The notes below the pieces were generated by a model. It was not told where the DNA came from and did not search any database. It saw only the letters and a list, made by a program, of their open reading frames with translations. A stretch of DNA of 49,539 nucleotides from a virus, in the IMG/VR virus record IMGVR_UViG_3300037264_004360, positions 1-49,539 of that record. One strand, given 5' to 3'. Below are positions 22,421 to 30,601 of the stretch, in pieces (positions within the stretch are counted from its first letter, which is position 1; each line of letters begins with the position of its first letter). A program made the translations under genes and the position numbers.

Positions 22421-25115
22421 GGCGCTGCAAACGACGGTCAGGTTACTTCCGAGCGCGAAGCTCGCTAGCCCGCGTGATCGCTGGCAGCGCTCGGTGTATA
22501 ACTTGGAGCTCCCGGGGCGCGGAACAGTTGGACACATCTACACACGGCACCTGAAGCGTGGGCCGCGTTTGAAGACCGTGCACATCGATTTCGCGGAGTG
22601 GGAGAGTGGGCACGAAGGGCACAGTGCTATGCGTTCCGCGCTCCGCGGCGTGCTGACTGACATGCGGGAGCGAGGGATTGCCGTGCGGCGATTTACAGGT
22701 TTGCGCACGACCGGCCAGCGGCGCAGGCGCGAAGGCATTGATCATACTACCATACACACAGTCGGCAAGAGCCGCGCGCTCGCGGGCCGCCGCGTGTTCC
22801 AGGGCTTTCCCATCTCCATCGAGTCCCCGGCGGGCAGCACCCGCCACTGGAAGGACCCGCTGACAGGGGAGGAAGGCGATACGCGTGTCCGGTACGATTA
22901 CGGCTACATCCAGCGCACCGAGGGAGCCGACGGGGAGCACGTCGACTGTTACGTCGGCCCCGACGAGGCCGCCACCCACGTGCATATCGTCCGGCAGGTC
23001 AACCTCCAGTCGGGCGCGTACGACGAGGACAAGGTCATGTTGGGGTTCCCCGACGAGGCGGCGGCGCGCCGGGCGTACCTCGCCCACTACGACAAGCCGG
23101 ATTTCCTCGGGCTGGTCATCGCCATGCCAGTGGAGGAGTTTCGCCGGAAGGTCCACGCGACAGCGGATGTACCAGGCATGGTGCGCGTGGGCGTGACGGT
23201 GACGCAGAAGTCGGAGGACGGTTCCGTGCATCGCCTGTATCATGTGGCATTTTCAGACCGCGTCGGTGCGATAGTCAGGCGTGGCATTCGCGCCACACGG
23301 CGTGGCATTTGGCATAACGCGTTCGGTGGGCATGTACCAACGCAGGTGCGCGGGGCCGTCTATGCGTTCACAGAACGGCATCACGCTGTGCTCTGGGCGG
23401 CGAAACAGGCGTTTGACTTTGGTGGACGCCCTACGTCAGTGATTGAATTTGATGGTGCGCGCGACGCGTGGACGCCTGACACAAATCAGCTTATGCGGAG
23501 GAGTGCTGTCATGTCAGGTCACCACGTTGACGCGAGTCAGATACGCGGACACTGGCCGGTTGAACAGGAGCACATCAGAGCCGCCGTGCAGCAGGACCGC
23601 AAAGACTGGACACAGAAGTCCTGCCTCGTGCTCAAGGCTGGTGGCGCCGCGACGCGTGGATCGTACTACTCGCGCGTCCGCGGGGACAAGATGTTCAATA
23701 CGATCGTCACGGGGCGGCGGCGCTCCAGGGCCAGCACCGCGCTGTACCAACGCACGCGGCGGGCGCACCACCGGTGGCAGACCGCCGCCGAAGAGGCGTA
23801 TGTCTCGCTGACGAACAATCAGAAGGCAGTCTTACAGCGCCCACGCTCCGTGTCCACACTGCTCGATCGCCTGGGTGGGTCGTTCGGCGCAGGGCGCACG
23901 AAAGCGGTCAACCTGTGCGACGTCTCAGTCAGTGGGACAAACATTTTCTGCGAACAGAACAAAGGCTTTGCGCGCAAGGATATGCCGCAGCTCAAGGATC
24001 GTCCACGACCAGGGTCGCGTGCCGACGCGCTGCCAAAGGATCACAACGGCGAAGTCGACATCTCCGATCACTTCATCAAGCACCTGACAGACCATGGTGT
24101 GGCGGTGTCACATGAGCTGAGCGAGGCGCGGCACCTCAAGGCCACGCAGAACGAGCTCAATGGCAAGGTAGTGGGCGCAATCATGCACGCCATCGAGACG
24201 AAGACGATGCCGGCGGGGTCTGTGTTCGTGTCCAGCGACGATTACATCTTGGATGGGCACCACCGCTGGGCGGCCAAGGTCGGCGCCGATTTTCGACGCG
24301 GTGACAAGGTGAGCGAGCCGCTGCCCATTGTCCGCATCGGGATGCCGATTCTCAAGTTGATGCACGCCGCGCATGAATTTTCTTCCGGCTGGGGCATGCA
24401 GTCGCAATCGATGGAGACGCGCAAGGATTGGAAACCGCCTGTCCCGTCGGTTGCGCCGGCCACACCGACGGCACCGGCGCTGAAGTCGGCGGCGATGGGG
24501 ACTGGACCTCGGAGAAGGTTCGCCAAGCAAACGTCGCGCGTGTATGTACCGCGCCGTCTTGTCGATGCATCATCTGCGCTCGAGGATGTCATGCCGTGGG
24601 ATCGCCCGAACAAGGCATTGGCTGGTGACAGCGACAGATTTGATCCCAAGACGGCGCTGCGCATCGGTGTCCCAACACGTGTCACGCCGACGCCGGACGA
24701 AGCCTCTGGCGTCGATGGGAAGCTCCACTTTGGATGCTGTTACGACACGGCAGGTCGCTATGTCATGAATCGCCCGGCACACACAGCGCTCACGCTCGTA
24801 CACGGGACGCTAAAAATCGGGCCCGTGACGATGGGGCACGGCTGGGTGGAGATGACGCGCCCCGATGGCACCGAGATCGTGCACGATGGCGTGCAGAGCG
24901 ACTTTTACGACAAGAAGAGCTATTACGAGAAGACGGGCGCGGTGAGCGAACACAGGTACACACCGATGGAGGCGATGAAGATGATGTACAAGTCGAAAAA
25001 CTTTGGACCGTGGGAACACACCGCCGGTATCACGAAGGGTCCTGTCAGGTTCCTCGACGGGACGCCGTCACGAAATATACGTCCGGCGCGGTCGCGCGTG
25101 CGGCGGACGTTATGA
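22401..25115 (+). CDS. Polyvalent multi-enzyme protein: InPase-like, ART-like, ParB-like and Cys/His domains
   Basis: 904 residues, the largest cargo-type protein; GGAGGC precedes ATG 22401. Domains: an N-terminal region of possible GNAT type (about 30-110, weak); an inorganic pyrophosphatase-like domain (about 130-252: GFPISIESPAGSTR, YDYGYI, GADGEHVDCYVGP, EDKVMLGF); TQKS (about 270); an ADP-ribosyltransferase-like domain (about 276-357: HRLYHVAFS, VYAFTERHHAVLWA); TQKS/VLKA (about 402-413); a ParB/sulfiredoxin-like domain (about 500-665: LKATQNELNGK, ILDGHHRWAAKVG); ALKS (about 693); and a C-terminal domain with Cys, His and Asp in papain/NlpC-like order (GCCYDTAGRYV, GHGWVEM, HDGVQSDFY). 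Such collections are known as phage polyvalent proteins, thought to enter the host with the DNA. Activities are inferred from motifs. Confidence 0.75.
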   Translation: MPLWLHKALQTTVRLLPSAKLASPRDRWQRSVYNLELPGRGTVGHIYTRHLKRGPRLKTVHIDFAEWESGHEGHSAMRSALRGVLTDMRERGIAVRRFTGLRTTGQRRRREGIDHTTIHTVGKSRALAGRRVFQGFPISIESPAGSTRHWKDPLTGEEGDTRVRYDYGYIQRTEGADGEHVDCYVGPDEAATHVHIVRQVNLQSGAYDEDKVMLGFPDEAAARRAYLAHYDKPDFLGLVIAMPVEEFRRKVHATADVPGMVRVGVTVTQKSEDGSVHRLYHVAFSDRVGAIVRRGIRATRRGIWHNAFGGHVPTQVRGAVYAFTERHHAVLWAAKQAFDFGGRPTSVIEFDGARDAWTPDTNQLMRRSAVMSGHHVDASQIRGHWPVEQEHIRAAVQQDRKDWTQKSCLVLKAGGAATRGSYYSRVRGDKMFNTIVTGRRRSRASTALYQRTRRAHHRWQTAAEEAYVSLTNNQKAVLQRPRSVSTLLDRLGGSFGAGRTKAVNLCDVSVSGTNIFCEQNKGFARKDMPQLKDRPRPGSRADALPKDHNGEVDISDHFIKHLTDHGVAVSHELSEARHLKATQNELNGKVVGAIMHAIETKTMPAGSVFVSSDDYILDGHHRWAAKVGADFRRGDKVSEPLPIVRIGMPILKLMHAAHEFSSGWGMQSQSMETRKDWKPPVPSVAPATPTAPALKSAAMGTGPRRRFAKQTSRVYVPRRLVDASSALEDVMPWDRPNKALAGDSDRFDPKTALRIGVPTRVTPTPDEASGVDGKLHFGCCYDTAGRYVMNRPAHTALTLVHGTLKIGPVTMGHGWVEMTRPDGTEIVHDGVQSDFYDKKSYYEKTGAVSEHRYTPMEAMKMMYKSKNFGPWEHTAGITKGPVRFLDGTPSRNIRPARSRVRRTL

Positions 25116-25690
25116 ACGCGCCGATGCACACCAGCATGTCGCGGCAGGTCGGGTTGAGCGATACCGAGCTGGTGCACGTCTCCAGACATCAGCGGCGCTC
25201 GTCTCGGCGCGTGTTCAAATCTCGCGCGCTGGTGTTGAAGCCGCGCCCGCCAGCCGATGACATTACCATTGAAGATGACGATGTCCATGGCGCGGGTGGG
25301 ATGGCTCGTGGCATTCGCGTGATGGCGCCGTCTACGCACCTGCTCGCGACAGTGCCCGTTGGCGCTCGGTCCGTGCACGCGCACTACCTTGGTTCCCCAC
25401 TTGTCGACGATGCACGAGGTGTGAATCAAGCGCCAATCCCAATTGGGATGTCACGCCCCGTGCACCCTACAGAGGTCTTGCGTGTAATGCGTCGCTTTGT
25501 CAGGCACATCGCAGAGCAGTATCCGCAGGCGCGTAACATCGTCGTCATGGCGCATCACAAGTCAACCTTGCATCTCATGCGTCGACTTGGTGCGCGACGG
25601 AGGATACGCCTGACCGGCGAAGCCGAGTATCACATTCCCATGCGAGCGGTTATTGGAAAAGGCGTATTGTGGAGCGTGGAACTCGCCTGA
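25112..25690 (+). CDS. Cargo companion protein with possible GNAT-like C-terminus
   Basis: 192 residues, ATGA overlap with the multi-enzyme gene. RVFKSRALVLKP in the first third again holds the Lys-Ser and Lys pairs. The C-terminal part (about residues 115-192: EVLRVMRRFVRHIAEQYPQARNI, then THLMRRLGARRR-like helix and a final strand) is reminiscent of an acetyltransferase half, but no acetyl-CoA pyrophosphate loop (Q/RxxGxG/A) is clear. Function uncertain; the neighbour and motif suggest it too is a packaged protein. Confidence 0.5.
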   Translation: MNAPMHTSMSRQVGLSDTELVHVSRHQRRSSRRVFKSRALVLKPRPPADDITIEDDDVHGAGGMARGIRVMAPSTHLLATVPVGARSVHAHYLGSPLVDDARGVNQAPIPIGMSRPVHPTEVLRVMRRFVRHIAEQYPQARNIVVMAHHKSTLHLMRRLGARRRIRLTGEAEYHIPMRAVIGKGVLWSVELA

Positions 25691-25986
25691 TGCGCTGCGC
25701 GACCTGTCAGTATAAACTGCTCCGGCACCGCGAGGATCACACTGCGCTCCTGACGAAGCGCCTGATCCTGTACAAATCGGGGCGGCTCGAGGTGATCTGC
25801 CCGCGGTGCAATGGCGTCATCGCCGTCGACGGACCGCTCGTCAAAGCGATGGGGCGGCGTCAGACGGTGCTCAAAGTGACTACAGTGCCGCAAAGTGTGA
25901 TACAAAAGACGTGGGAGAGTAGAATAGAACGAAAGGAGGGCGGGAGCAATGCCGGGACCGACGACGCTCAGCGTTTCACTCGATAG
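25690..25986 (+). CDS. Com-like zinc-ribbon protein
   Basis: 98 residues, TGATG overlap. MRCATCQYKLL and, after about 35 residues, VICPRCNGVI form two CxxC knuckles in the arrangement of Mu Com, a small zinc protein that activates translation of the mom mRNA. No mom-like gene is seen here. The last 12 codons overlap the next gene, whose promoter and ribosome binding site lie inside this one. The role could be translational control or simply structural zinc binding. Confidence 0.5.
   Translation: MRCATCQYKLLRHREDHTALLTKRLILYKSGRLEVICPRCNGVIAVDGPLVKAMGRRQTVLKVTTVPQSVIQKTWESRIERKEGGSNAGTDDAQRFTR
25897..25925 (+). promoter_or_regulatory. Possible sigma-70-type promoter inside the Com-like gene
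   Basis: GTGATA (25897-25902) and TAGAAT (25920-25925) match four and five of six consensus bases with a 17-base spacer, in an AT-richer patch. A start near 25932 would leave a very short leader that begins at the AAAGGAGG ribosome binding site of the gene at 25949. Confidence 0.33.
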
Positions 25987-27397
25987 AACGCACTACTCGC
26001 GCTACGATCCCGCCGTCGCGGTTATTCATGCGACGGTGACGCCGGACCCGACAACCGGACTGACGGGCAACCTCGTGGTGGACCTGCGCCGGCAGGTGGA
26101 GTCCGGTGCCGATGCCATCCTGGAAGACGTGACCATCGCGCTCCAGTCGGGTTCCAACTACGCGGCGGGTATCGCGGTGGGATTTGACCTGTCCGCCATC
26201 GTGGACGCGCAGGGGTTTTCGACTGTCCGCCGGAGTGCGGAGGTGGGCGACTATCACGTAGTGGCGACCGTGGGCGCGGTGAGCGGCAGCGCATCGCTGA
26301 CCATCACGCCGATCACGGCGGAGGCGATGCGCACGCGCTGGTTGCTTGGCTTGCCCCTCTCCACCGCAGAGAGCCTGCGCGTCAGGCTCCAGCCGCAACT
26401 GGTCACGGGGGTTGTGGTGCTCGACGTCGCCCGTGAACACCTCCTCGGCGCCTATGCCTTGGTCTACGTGCCAGAGGTGACGAGCCCGCCCGAAGACGTG
26501 GCGCCCGCGTCGCTGGCGTGGAACGGGGGCGCGGCGGTGCCGCTCCCGGCCTCTGGCTCCTACGTGCTGGCCGACCTGACCGGCATGTACCTCGTCGTGA
26601 GCGTGGAGCTCCCGAGCCTCCCGGTCGGCGCGGTCACGGAGCCACTGGTGGTGGACTATGGCGCGATGTCGGACGAGACCATCCTGCGCGAGGTCCTCGG
26701 CGCGTGCGCGACGCTGGAGGATCAGCTTCAGGGGCTCCGGCTGGAGCCCACGGTCGTCGTCTCGCCAGTGTACGGGGACGCAGACATGGCGCCGCAGATT
26801 CAGGTGATGCCACCGTACTGGGATGCGGTGGGCGCCGCACCGTCGTATTACAAGCCCGCCGATCTGATGAGCTGGATCAGTGTCAAGCTCCCGTGGCGCG
26901 GCTTGCTCAAGCTCCACACGCTTTCGGGGTGGTTCAACCGGACGAAGACGGTGGACATCGGCAAGGACTGGATCGTGAGCGACGAGAAGTCCGGTCTCGT
27001 GCAGCTTGTCCCGTCCAACCTCGCCGCCATCAACTGGATCTTCTACGGCGCCGGGTTCTACACCTTCTTCGTCAACTACCAGCACGTGCCGAATTTCTGG
27101 CAGTACCACGCAACGGTCGGGCTGCGTGCCATGCCGTTGGGCATCCGCGAACACATCGCCCGGCGTGCCGCTATGACGCTCCTCGCCCAAGCCGGGCAGG
27201 CGCGGTGGCCGGGTGGGATCACGAGCCTGTCGATCGGTCGCGACGGGGTGTCCGAAGGGCGCGGGCTCAACGCGCAGGGCGTCTATGCGGCGACCATCAT
27301 GCGGTACGCGGAAGAGAGCGGGCTCGTGGGCGGACAGGATCTCGGGGTGGCGAAACTCCGGGCGAAATATGTAGGTATCGTCTTCATAACTTTGTAG
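25949..27397 (+). CDS. Neck / head-tail adaptor-type structural protein with N-terminal Ig-like domain
   Basis: 482 residues; AAAGGAGGG about 10 bases before ATG. Residues 1-120 look like an Ig-like beta sandwich (SVSLDRTHYSRYDPAVAVIHATV). From about residue 235 on (SDETILREVLGACATLEDQL, TVVV, KDWIVSDEKSGLVQLVP, IARRAAMTLLAQAG, SIGRDGVSEGRGLN) the pattern matches large myovirus neck/connector proteins, which have a helical bundle, a strand pair with 'DWI', and a late 'S-x-DG-x-S' segment before a C-terminal helix. Placement before other connector-type genes supports this. The call is from pattern memory. Confidence 0.5.
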   Translation: MPGPTTLSVSLDRTHYSRYDPAVAVIHATVTPDPTTGLTGNLVVDLRRQVESGADAILEDVTIALQSGSNYAAGIAVGFDLSAIVDAQGFSTVRRSAEVGDYHVVATVGAVSGSASLTITPITAEAMRTRWLLGLPLSTAESLRVRLQPQLVTGVVVLDVAREHLLGAYALVYVPEVTSPPEDVAPASLAWNGGAAVPLPASGSYVLADLTGMYLVVSVELPSLPVGAVTEPLVVDYGAMSDETILREVLGACATLEDQLQGLRLEPTVVVSPVYGDADMAPQIQVMPPYWDAVGAAPSYYKPADLMSWISVKLPWRGLLKLHTLSGWFNRTKTVDIGKDWIVSDEKSGLVQLVPSNLAAINWIFYGAGFYTFFVNYQHVPNFWQYHATVGLRAMPLGIREHIARRAAMTLLAQAGQARWPGGITSLSIGRDGVSEGRGLNAQGVYAATIMRYAEESGLVGGQDLGVAKLRAKYVGIVFITL

Positions 27398-27409
27398 TAT
27401 GGTCACTCT

Positions 27410-28099
27410 ATGACTTCAAAAGAGTTCTGGTCCAGAAAGCGTGTAGCCCGGCGTTGGTATCGAAGCGCGTGCTGGGAGTGGAGTGGGCGGCGACCTGGAA
27501 CGCGCCCCTCGACTCGCGTGATTGTCGACGGCATGACCGACAGCCCCGCGAGAGTCGCGTGGCGGCTCACGCACGGGCCGATTGTGCCCGCCAAGCCATT
27601 CGTCTGTCACCGCTGCGACAACCCGACCTGCTATCGCCCGACGCACCTGTTCACCGGCACGCAGAAAGACAACCTTCAGGATGCAGCGAAGAAAGGTCGG
27701 ATGCCGCGCGGTGACGCCAATGCGGCCAGCAGGCCAGAGGTGCGAGAGAAGATTCGTCGGTGGCACGCCGGTCGGCCGTTGAGCGGAGCCCATCGGCGGT
27801 CCCTCGGTAAAGCGGGGATTCGTCGGTGGCAATCTCCACAGGCGCGGAAGGTGCAGAGCGAGAAGCTGCTTCGGTGGTATGCGGCACCTGCCGCACGTGC
27901 CGCGCTGAGTGCCGTGCGGCAGGCGCAATGGGACCGCATACCACCAGCCGAGCGCCGGTGGTCAGCGACAGCGCGACGACACATGAAACAGGGCGCGGTG
28001 CGACGCTGGACGCGGCCAGGTGCCCGAGACATTGCAAGCCAAGCCCAGCAACGCCGGTGGGCCAAAGTGCGACAGCAGGCCGCGCTCGTGACGCTGTGA
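27410..28099 (+). CDS. HNH homing endonuclease with repeated RRW DNA-binding helices
   Basis: 229 residues. HNH_3-type core: CWEWSG, ARVAWRLTHGPI, then VCHRCDNPTCYRPTHLFTGT and KDN (His67, Cys69, Cys74, His79, Asn88), and the AxxGRxPRG tail after it. The C-terminal half has several short basic units of the NUMOD3 kind around 'RRW' or 'LRW' (KIRRWHAGRP, GIRRWQSPQ, KLLRWYAAP, AVRRWTRPG, QQRRWAKV), which would read DNA in tandem. It stands alone between virion genes, has no clear ribosome binding site, and is a mobile element in its own right. The endonuclease site and any resistant allele cannot be seen. Confidence 0.9.
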   Translation: MTSKEFWSRKRVARRWYRSACWEWSGRRPGTRPSTRVIVDGMTDSPARVAWRLTHGPIVPAKPFVCHRCDNPTCYRPTHLFTGTQKDNLQDAAKKGRMPRGDANAASRPEVREKIRRWHAGRPLSGAHRRSLGKAGIRRWQSPQARKVQSEKLLRWYAAPAARAALSAVRQAQWDRIPPAERRWSATARRHMKQGAVRRWTRPGARDIASQAQQRRWAKVRQQAALVTL

Positions 28100-28275
28100 G
28101 CGCGTGGCGTAGGCATCACGCGCGGTTCTGTGCATTGGTGACCGGCTGGCACATGGCGGTGTGGATGGGGCTGACGCTCCTCGGGCTCGCGGGCGTGCTG
28201 GTGATCGTGGCCTGTGTCATCCTGCACCCGCGCGACATCCGGCACTGCGTGGAGATCGTGGCGTGGCTCAAGTGA
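28096..28275 (+). CDS. Small single-pass membrane protein
   Basis: 59 residues from GTG 28096 (GTGA overlap with the endonuclease gene). One hydrophobic helix at about residues 21-43 (MAVWMGLTLLGLAGVLVIVACVI), preceded by basic residues (WRRHHAR). Could be a holin-like or spanin-like late membrane protein, but no lysis partner is next to it. Confidence 0.5.
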   Translation: MSAWRRHHARFCALVTGWHMAVWMGLTLLGLAGVLVIVACVILHPRDIRHCVEIVAWLK

Positions 28276-28592
28276 CCCGGCCGTTGCTCGAGCTGGACCC
28301 GGGCTGGATGGACGCGGGCGGCGCGGGCATCATGGATCGAGACGGCCGACCGGCGCCGCCGCGGCACGGGATCGGGCTCTCGTTCACGTGCCCATGCTGC
28401 GGCGCGTGGCGCTACGTGCCGTTCTCCAACCCGCTGGACGGCGGGCCGCCGCACCAGCCAGACCACGCCCTGTGGCACCGAACGGGCGAGACCTTCGAGA
28501 CGCTGACGCTCACGCCGTCCGTCCTCTCGGCCGTCGAGAAAGGCGGCTGCGGGTGGCACGGCTTCATTACGAACGGCGAGGTGCATACATGA
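28272..28592 (+). CDS. DUF6527-like small metal-binding protein
   Basis: 106 residues, GTGA overlap. LSFTCPCCGAW, a Trp-containing middle, TLTLTPSVLSAV and GGCGWHGFITNGEV follow the order of ligands and strands in the DUF6527-type small phage proteins, sometimes misnamed ammonia monooxygenase in databases. Relatives also occur beside bacterial ubiquitin-like conjugation genes. Three Cys plus a C-x-x-H suggest zinc binding. Biochemical role in phages is unknown to me. Confidence 0.55.
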   Translation: MTRPLLELDPGWMDAGGAGIMDRDGRPAPPRHGIGLSFTCPCCGAWRYVPFSNPLDGGPPHQPDHALWHRTGETFETLTLTPSVLSAVEKGGCGWHGFITNGEVHT

Positions 28593-28867
28593 CGTTACCC
28601 GAGAGCGTCCGCCGACGGTGTCTCCAGGACGGACACGCCTGCGACGAGGGCTGGGTGTGCGAGCGGCATCCCGACCAGCCGTTCCCGCACGACGACTGCG
28701 CCGGGCCTGGCATGCCGTGTTCGGAACTCAGCATCCGGCAACAGGTAGAGGCTGCCCTGGCGGAGGCGCGTTTCAATGTGGTGGACGTCGTCAGGGCTGA
28801 ACGCGATGGTGAGCGGGTGCCCGCCGAAGTGCGGGGGCTCCGGCTCGACGGGGCGGAGCGGCGATGA
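28589..28867 (+). CDS. Small Cys/His-rich protein
   Basis: 92 residues, ATGA overlap. The pattern ACDEGWVCERHPDQPFPHDD followed by CAGPGMPC is a compact metal-binding signature found in small phage and bacterial proteins of unknown function. The rest is a single amphipathic helix and a basic tail. Confidence 0.55.
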   Translation: MTLPESVRRRCLQDGHACDEGWVCERHPDQPFPHDDCAGPGMPCSELSIRQQVEAALAEARFNVVDVVRAERDGERVPAEVRGLRLDGAERR

Positions 28868-29544
28868 GTCCCGCCAACGCCTCGACGTTCAACCTGCGGG
28901 ATCACCACCTGTTCGTGACCAGGCACGGCGATACGGTGCAGCATCGTCAGGCCATGAAATGCCCCTGCGGGGCAACGCCGGACGCGAACCGGGCGCGCTT
29001 CTCCTGCCCCGTCTGTCTCGGGCTGGGCTTCCGTTACAGCGCGCCGGTGTCCCTGATCGGGCTGGTGACGGGCGTGCGGCACGAGCGCGACCTGGTCATC
29101 GCGGGCGTAGCGGCGCCGGGCGACTGCATGCTGGGCCTGAGCCCGTACGAGACGCGGGTGCTCGGGGATTGGGACTGCATCCGGCTCAGTTGGGCGGACG
29201 GGGAGCCCTACGACGGCGACGTGCTGACGCGCGGCATCGACACGATGGCCGACGCGCTGACCTACGACGTCAAGGCGGTGACGGCGGTCTTCTCCGTGGA
29301 CCCTAACACCGGGGCGATCACCACCTACGTGAGCGGGACGGACTTCGTGATCGCCGGGCGGACGCTGACGTGGCAGGCGGGCGAGGCGATGCCCACGCCG
29401 GGCACGGCGTACACGGCGGCGTACCGGGCGATCTTCGAGTGGGTGTGCTTCGTCGCCCCGCTGCAACGCTACGAGCGGGGGACGAAGCTAGGGCAGCGGG
29501 CGCTGCTCCGCAAGCGCCACCTCGCCTTGGCGGCACGGCCGTGA
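28864..29544 (+). CDS. Virion protein with zinc knuckle and beta domain
   Basis: 226 residues, ATGA overlap. MKCPCGATPDANRARF then SCPVCLGLGF gives a four-Cys zinc site (about residues 32-53). It is followed by a beta-rich domain with 'Y-D-V-K-AVTAVF' and 'GTDFVIAGRTLTW', the layout of connector or baseplate proteins that carry a strand-turn-strand 'DY-x-x-G-x-x-I-x-W' motif. It sits among neck-type genes. Role probably structural. Confidence 0.5.
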   Translation: MSPANASTFNLRDHHLFVTRHGDTVQHRQAMKCPCGATPDANRARFSCPVCLGLGFRYSAPVSLIGLVTGVRHERDLVIAGVAAPGDCMLGLSPYETRVLGDWDCIRLSWADGEPYDGDVLTRGIDTMADALTYDVKAVTAVFSVDPNTGAITTYVSGTDFVIAGRTLTWQAGEAMPTPGTAYTAAYRAIFEWVCFVAPLQRYERGTKLGQRALLRKRHLALAARP

Positions 29545-29786
29545 GCGTCGACCTCGCGCTGCATCACGCTCTGGGGCTGCTCTCGGGCGAGCGGCAGATT
29601 TACGCGGTGCCGCTGCGCCTGACGCAGTGGGTTCACCTTACGGCTGGACACCTGCGCATCGCGAAGGATGTGCCAGAAAGTGCTGTACCGGCGTCTATCG
29701 CCATCGCCCGCTGCGCATCACAGCGCGGACAACTCGTCTGTAGCTGCGGGCGCTACGCGCTCGTGTGGCCGGACCCGGCATGCTGA
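29541..29786 (+). CDS. Hypothetical small protein
   Basis: 81 residues, GTG 29541 (GTGA overlap). Two thirds beta/helix mix, then ARCASQRGQLVCSCGRYALVW with three Cys. No family known. Tight overlaps on both sides support that it is real. Confidence 0.45.
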   Translation: MSVDLALHHALGLLSGERQIYAVPLRLTQWVHLTAGHLRIAKDVPESAVPASIAIARCASQRGQLVCSCGRYALVWPDPAC

Positions 29787-30601
29787 CGCTGCATGTTGAC
29801 GTCAGTCACCTGCACGCGATGACGCCGCTGTCAGAGACGCTCCAGGTGCGCCTGGCGGTGGCCGTTCACGAGGCGTGCCAGTACATCCAGCGCACCTGGC
29901 ACGCCGCCGTGCTCGGCGTGACGCTCCCTGGCATGACGCGCCAACTCTACGACGAGGTGTACGCGGCGCAGGTTGCCGCGCCGGAGAGCCTGGACTACCC
30001 GTTCAACGGCGACCCGTTCTGGGGGCGCGTCATCGTGACCAATCCGGCGCATGCGGAGCGTGTGGAAGTGGGGTATCCGCCGTACGACATGAAGCCGGGC
30101 TTGTTGGCGTCGCCCAAGGCGCATACGGGCGCACACGGGCAACGCTACATCACGGTGCCCTTCCGTCACGGGACGCCGACATCGCTCGGGCAGGCCGGCC
30201 CGTCGATGCCGCAGGGTGTGTACGCCAAGGCGAAGCGGCTCGCGCCGTTTATGGGCGGCCCGTGGGGGATGGAGATACCAGGGAAGGCGCTGAAGCTCAC
30301 AGGGGAAGCCGCCGATTGGGGTCGCCGCTCCAAACTGCCGACGGGTACCATGACTGGTCCATATACCTGGAAGGCGTCGCCGTATCAGGGGATGCGGCGC
30401 GTGGGCGGGACGCCCTTGGGGACATCGTACATGACGTTCCGGCGGGTGTCCTCGCCGTGGGTGGACGCGAAAGGTAAGGCCCACGGGTCCGATCCGAATG
30501 CGTGGATGCACCCTGGCATGCCACCCAATCCAGTGCTTCAGGCGGTCTACAATGCGGTGGAGCCGGCCGTATCCGCGGCACTCGCCAACGTGTTCACATG
30601 A
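29780..30601 (+). CDS. Putative neck / tail completion protein (HK97 gp10-like position)
   Basis: 273 residues; ATG 29780 overlaps the upstream stop and is preferred to GTG 29765. It begins with a strand, then a helix (LQVRLAVAVHEACQYIQRTWH) such as opens gp10/gpZ-like minor proteins that join head and tail. The rest is Gly/Pro/Tyr-rich with loops, including RYITVPFRHGTP. Assignment rests on the N-terminal helix and gene order, so it is tentative. Confidence 0.4.
   Translation: MLTLHVDVSHLHAMTPLSETLQVRLAVAVHEACQYIQRTWHAAVLGVTLPGMTRQLYDEVYAAQVAAPESLDYPFNGDPFWGRVIVTNPAHAERVEVGYPPYDMKPGLLASPKAHTGAHGQRYITVPFRHGTPTSLGQAGPSMPQGVYAKAKRLAPFMGGPWGMEIPGKALKLTGEAADWGRRSKLPTGTMTGPYTWKASPYQGMRRVGGTPLGTSYMTFRRVSSPWVDAKGKAHGSDPNAWMHPGMPPNPVLQAVYNAVEPAVSAALANVFT

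Noticed and set aside
25976-27406. Long minus-strand open frame opposite the neck protein
   Set aside because: It mirrors the plus gene exactly and its product is an Arg/His/Gly-rich mix with no recognisable domain.
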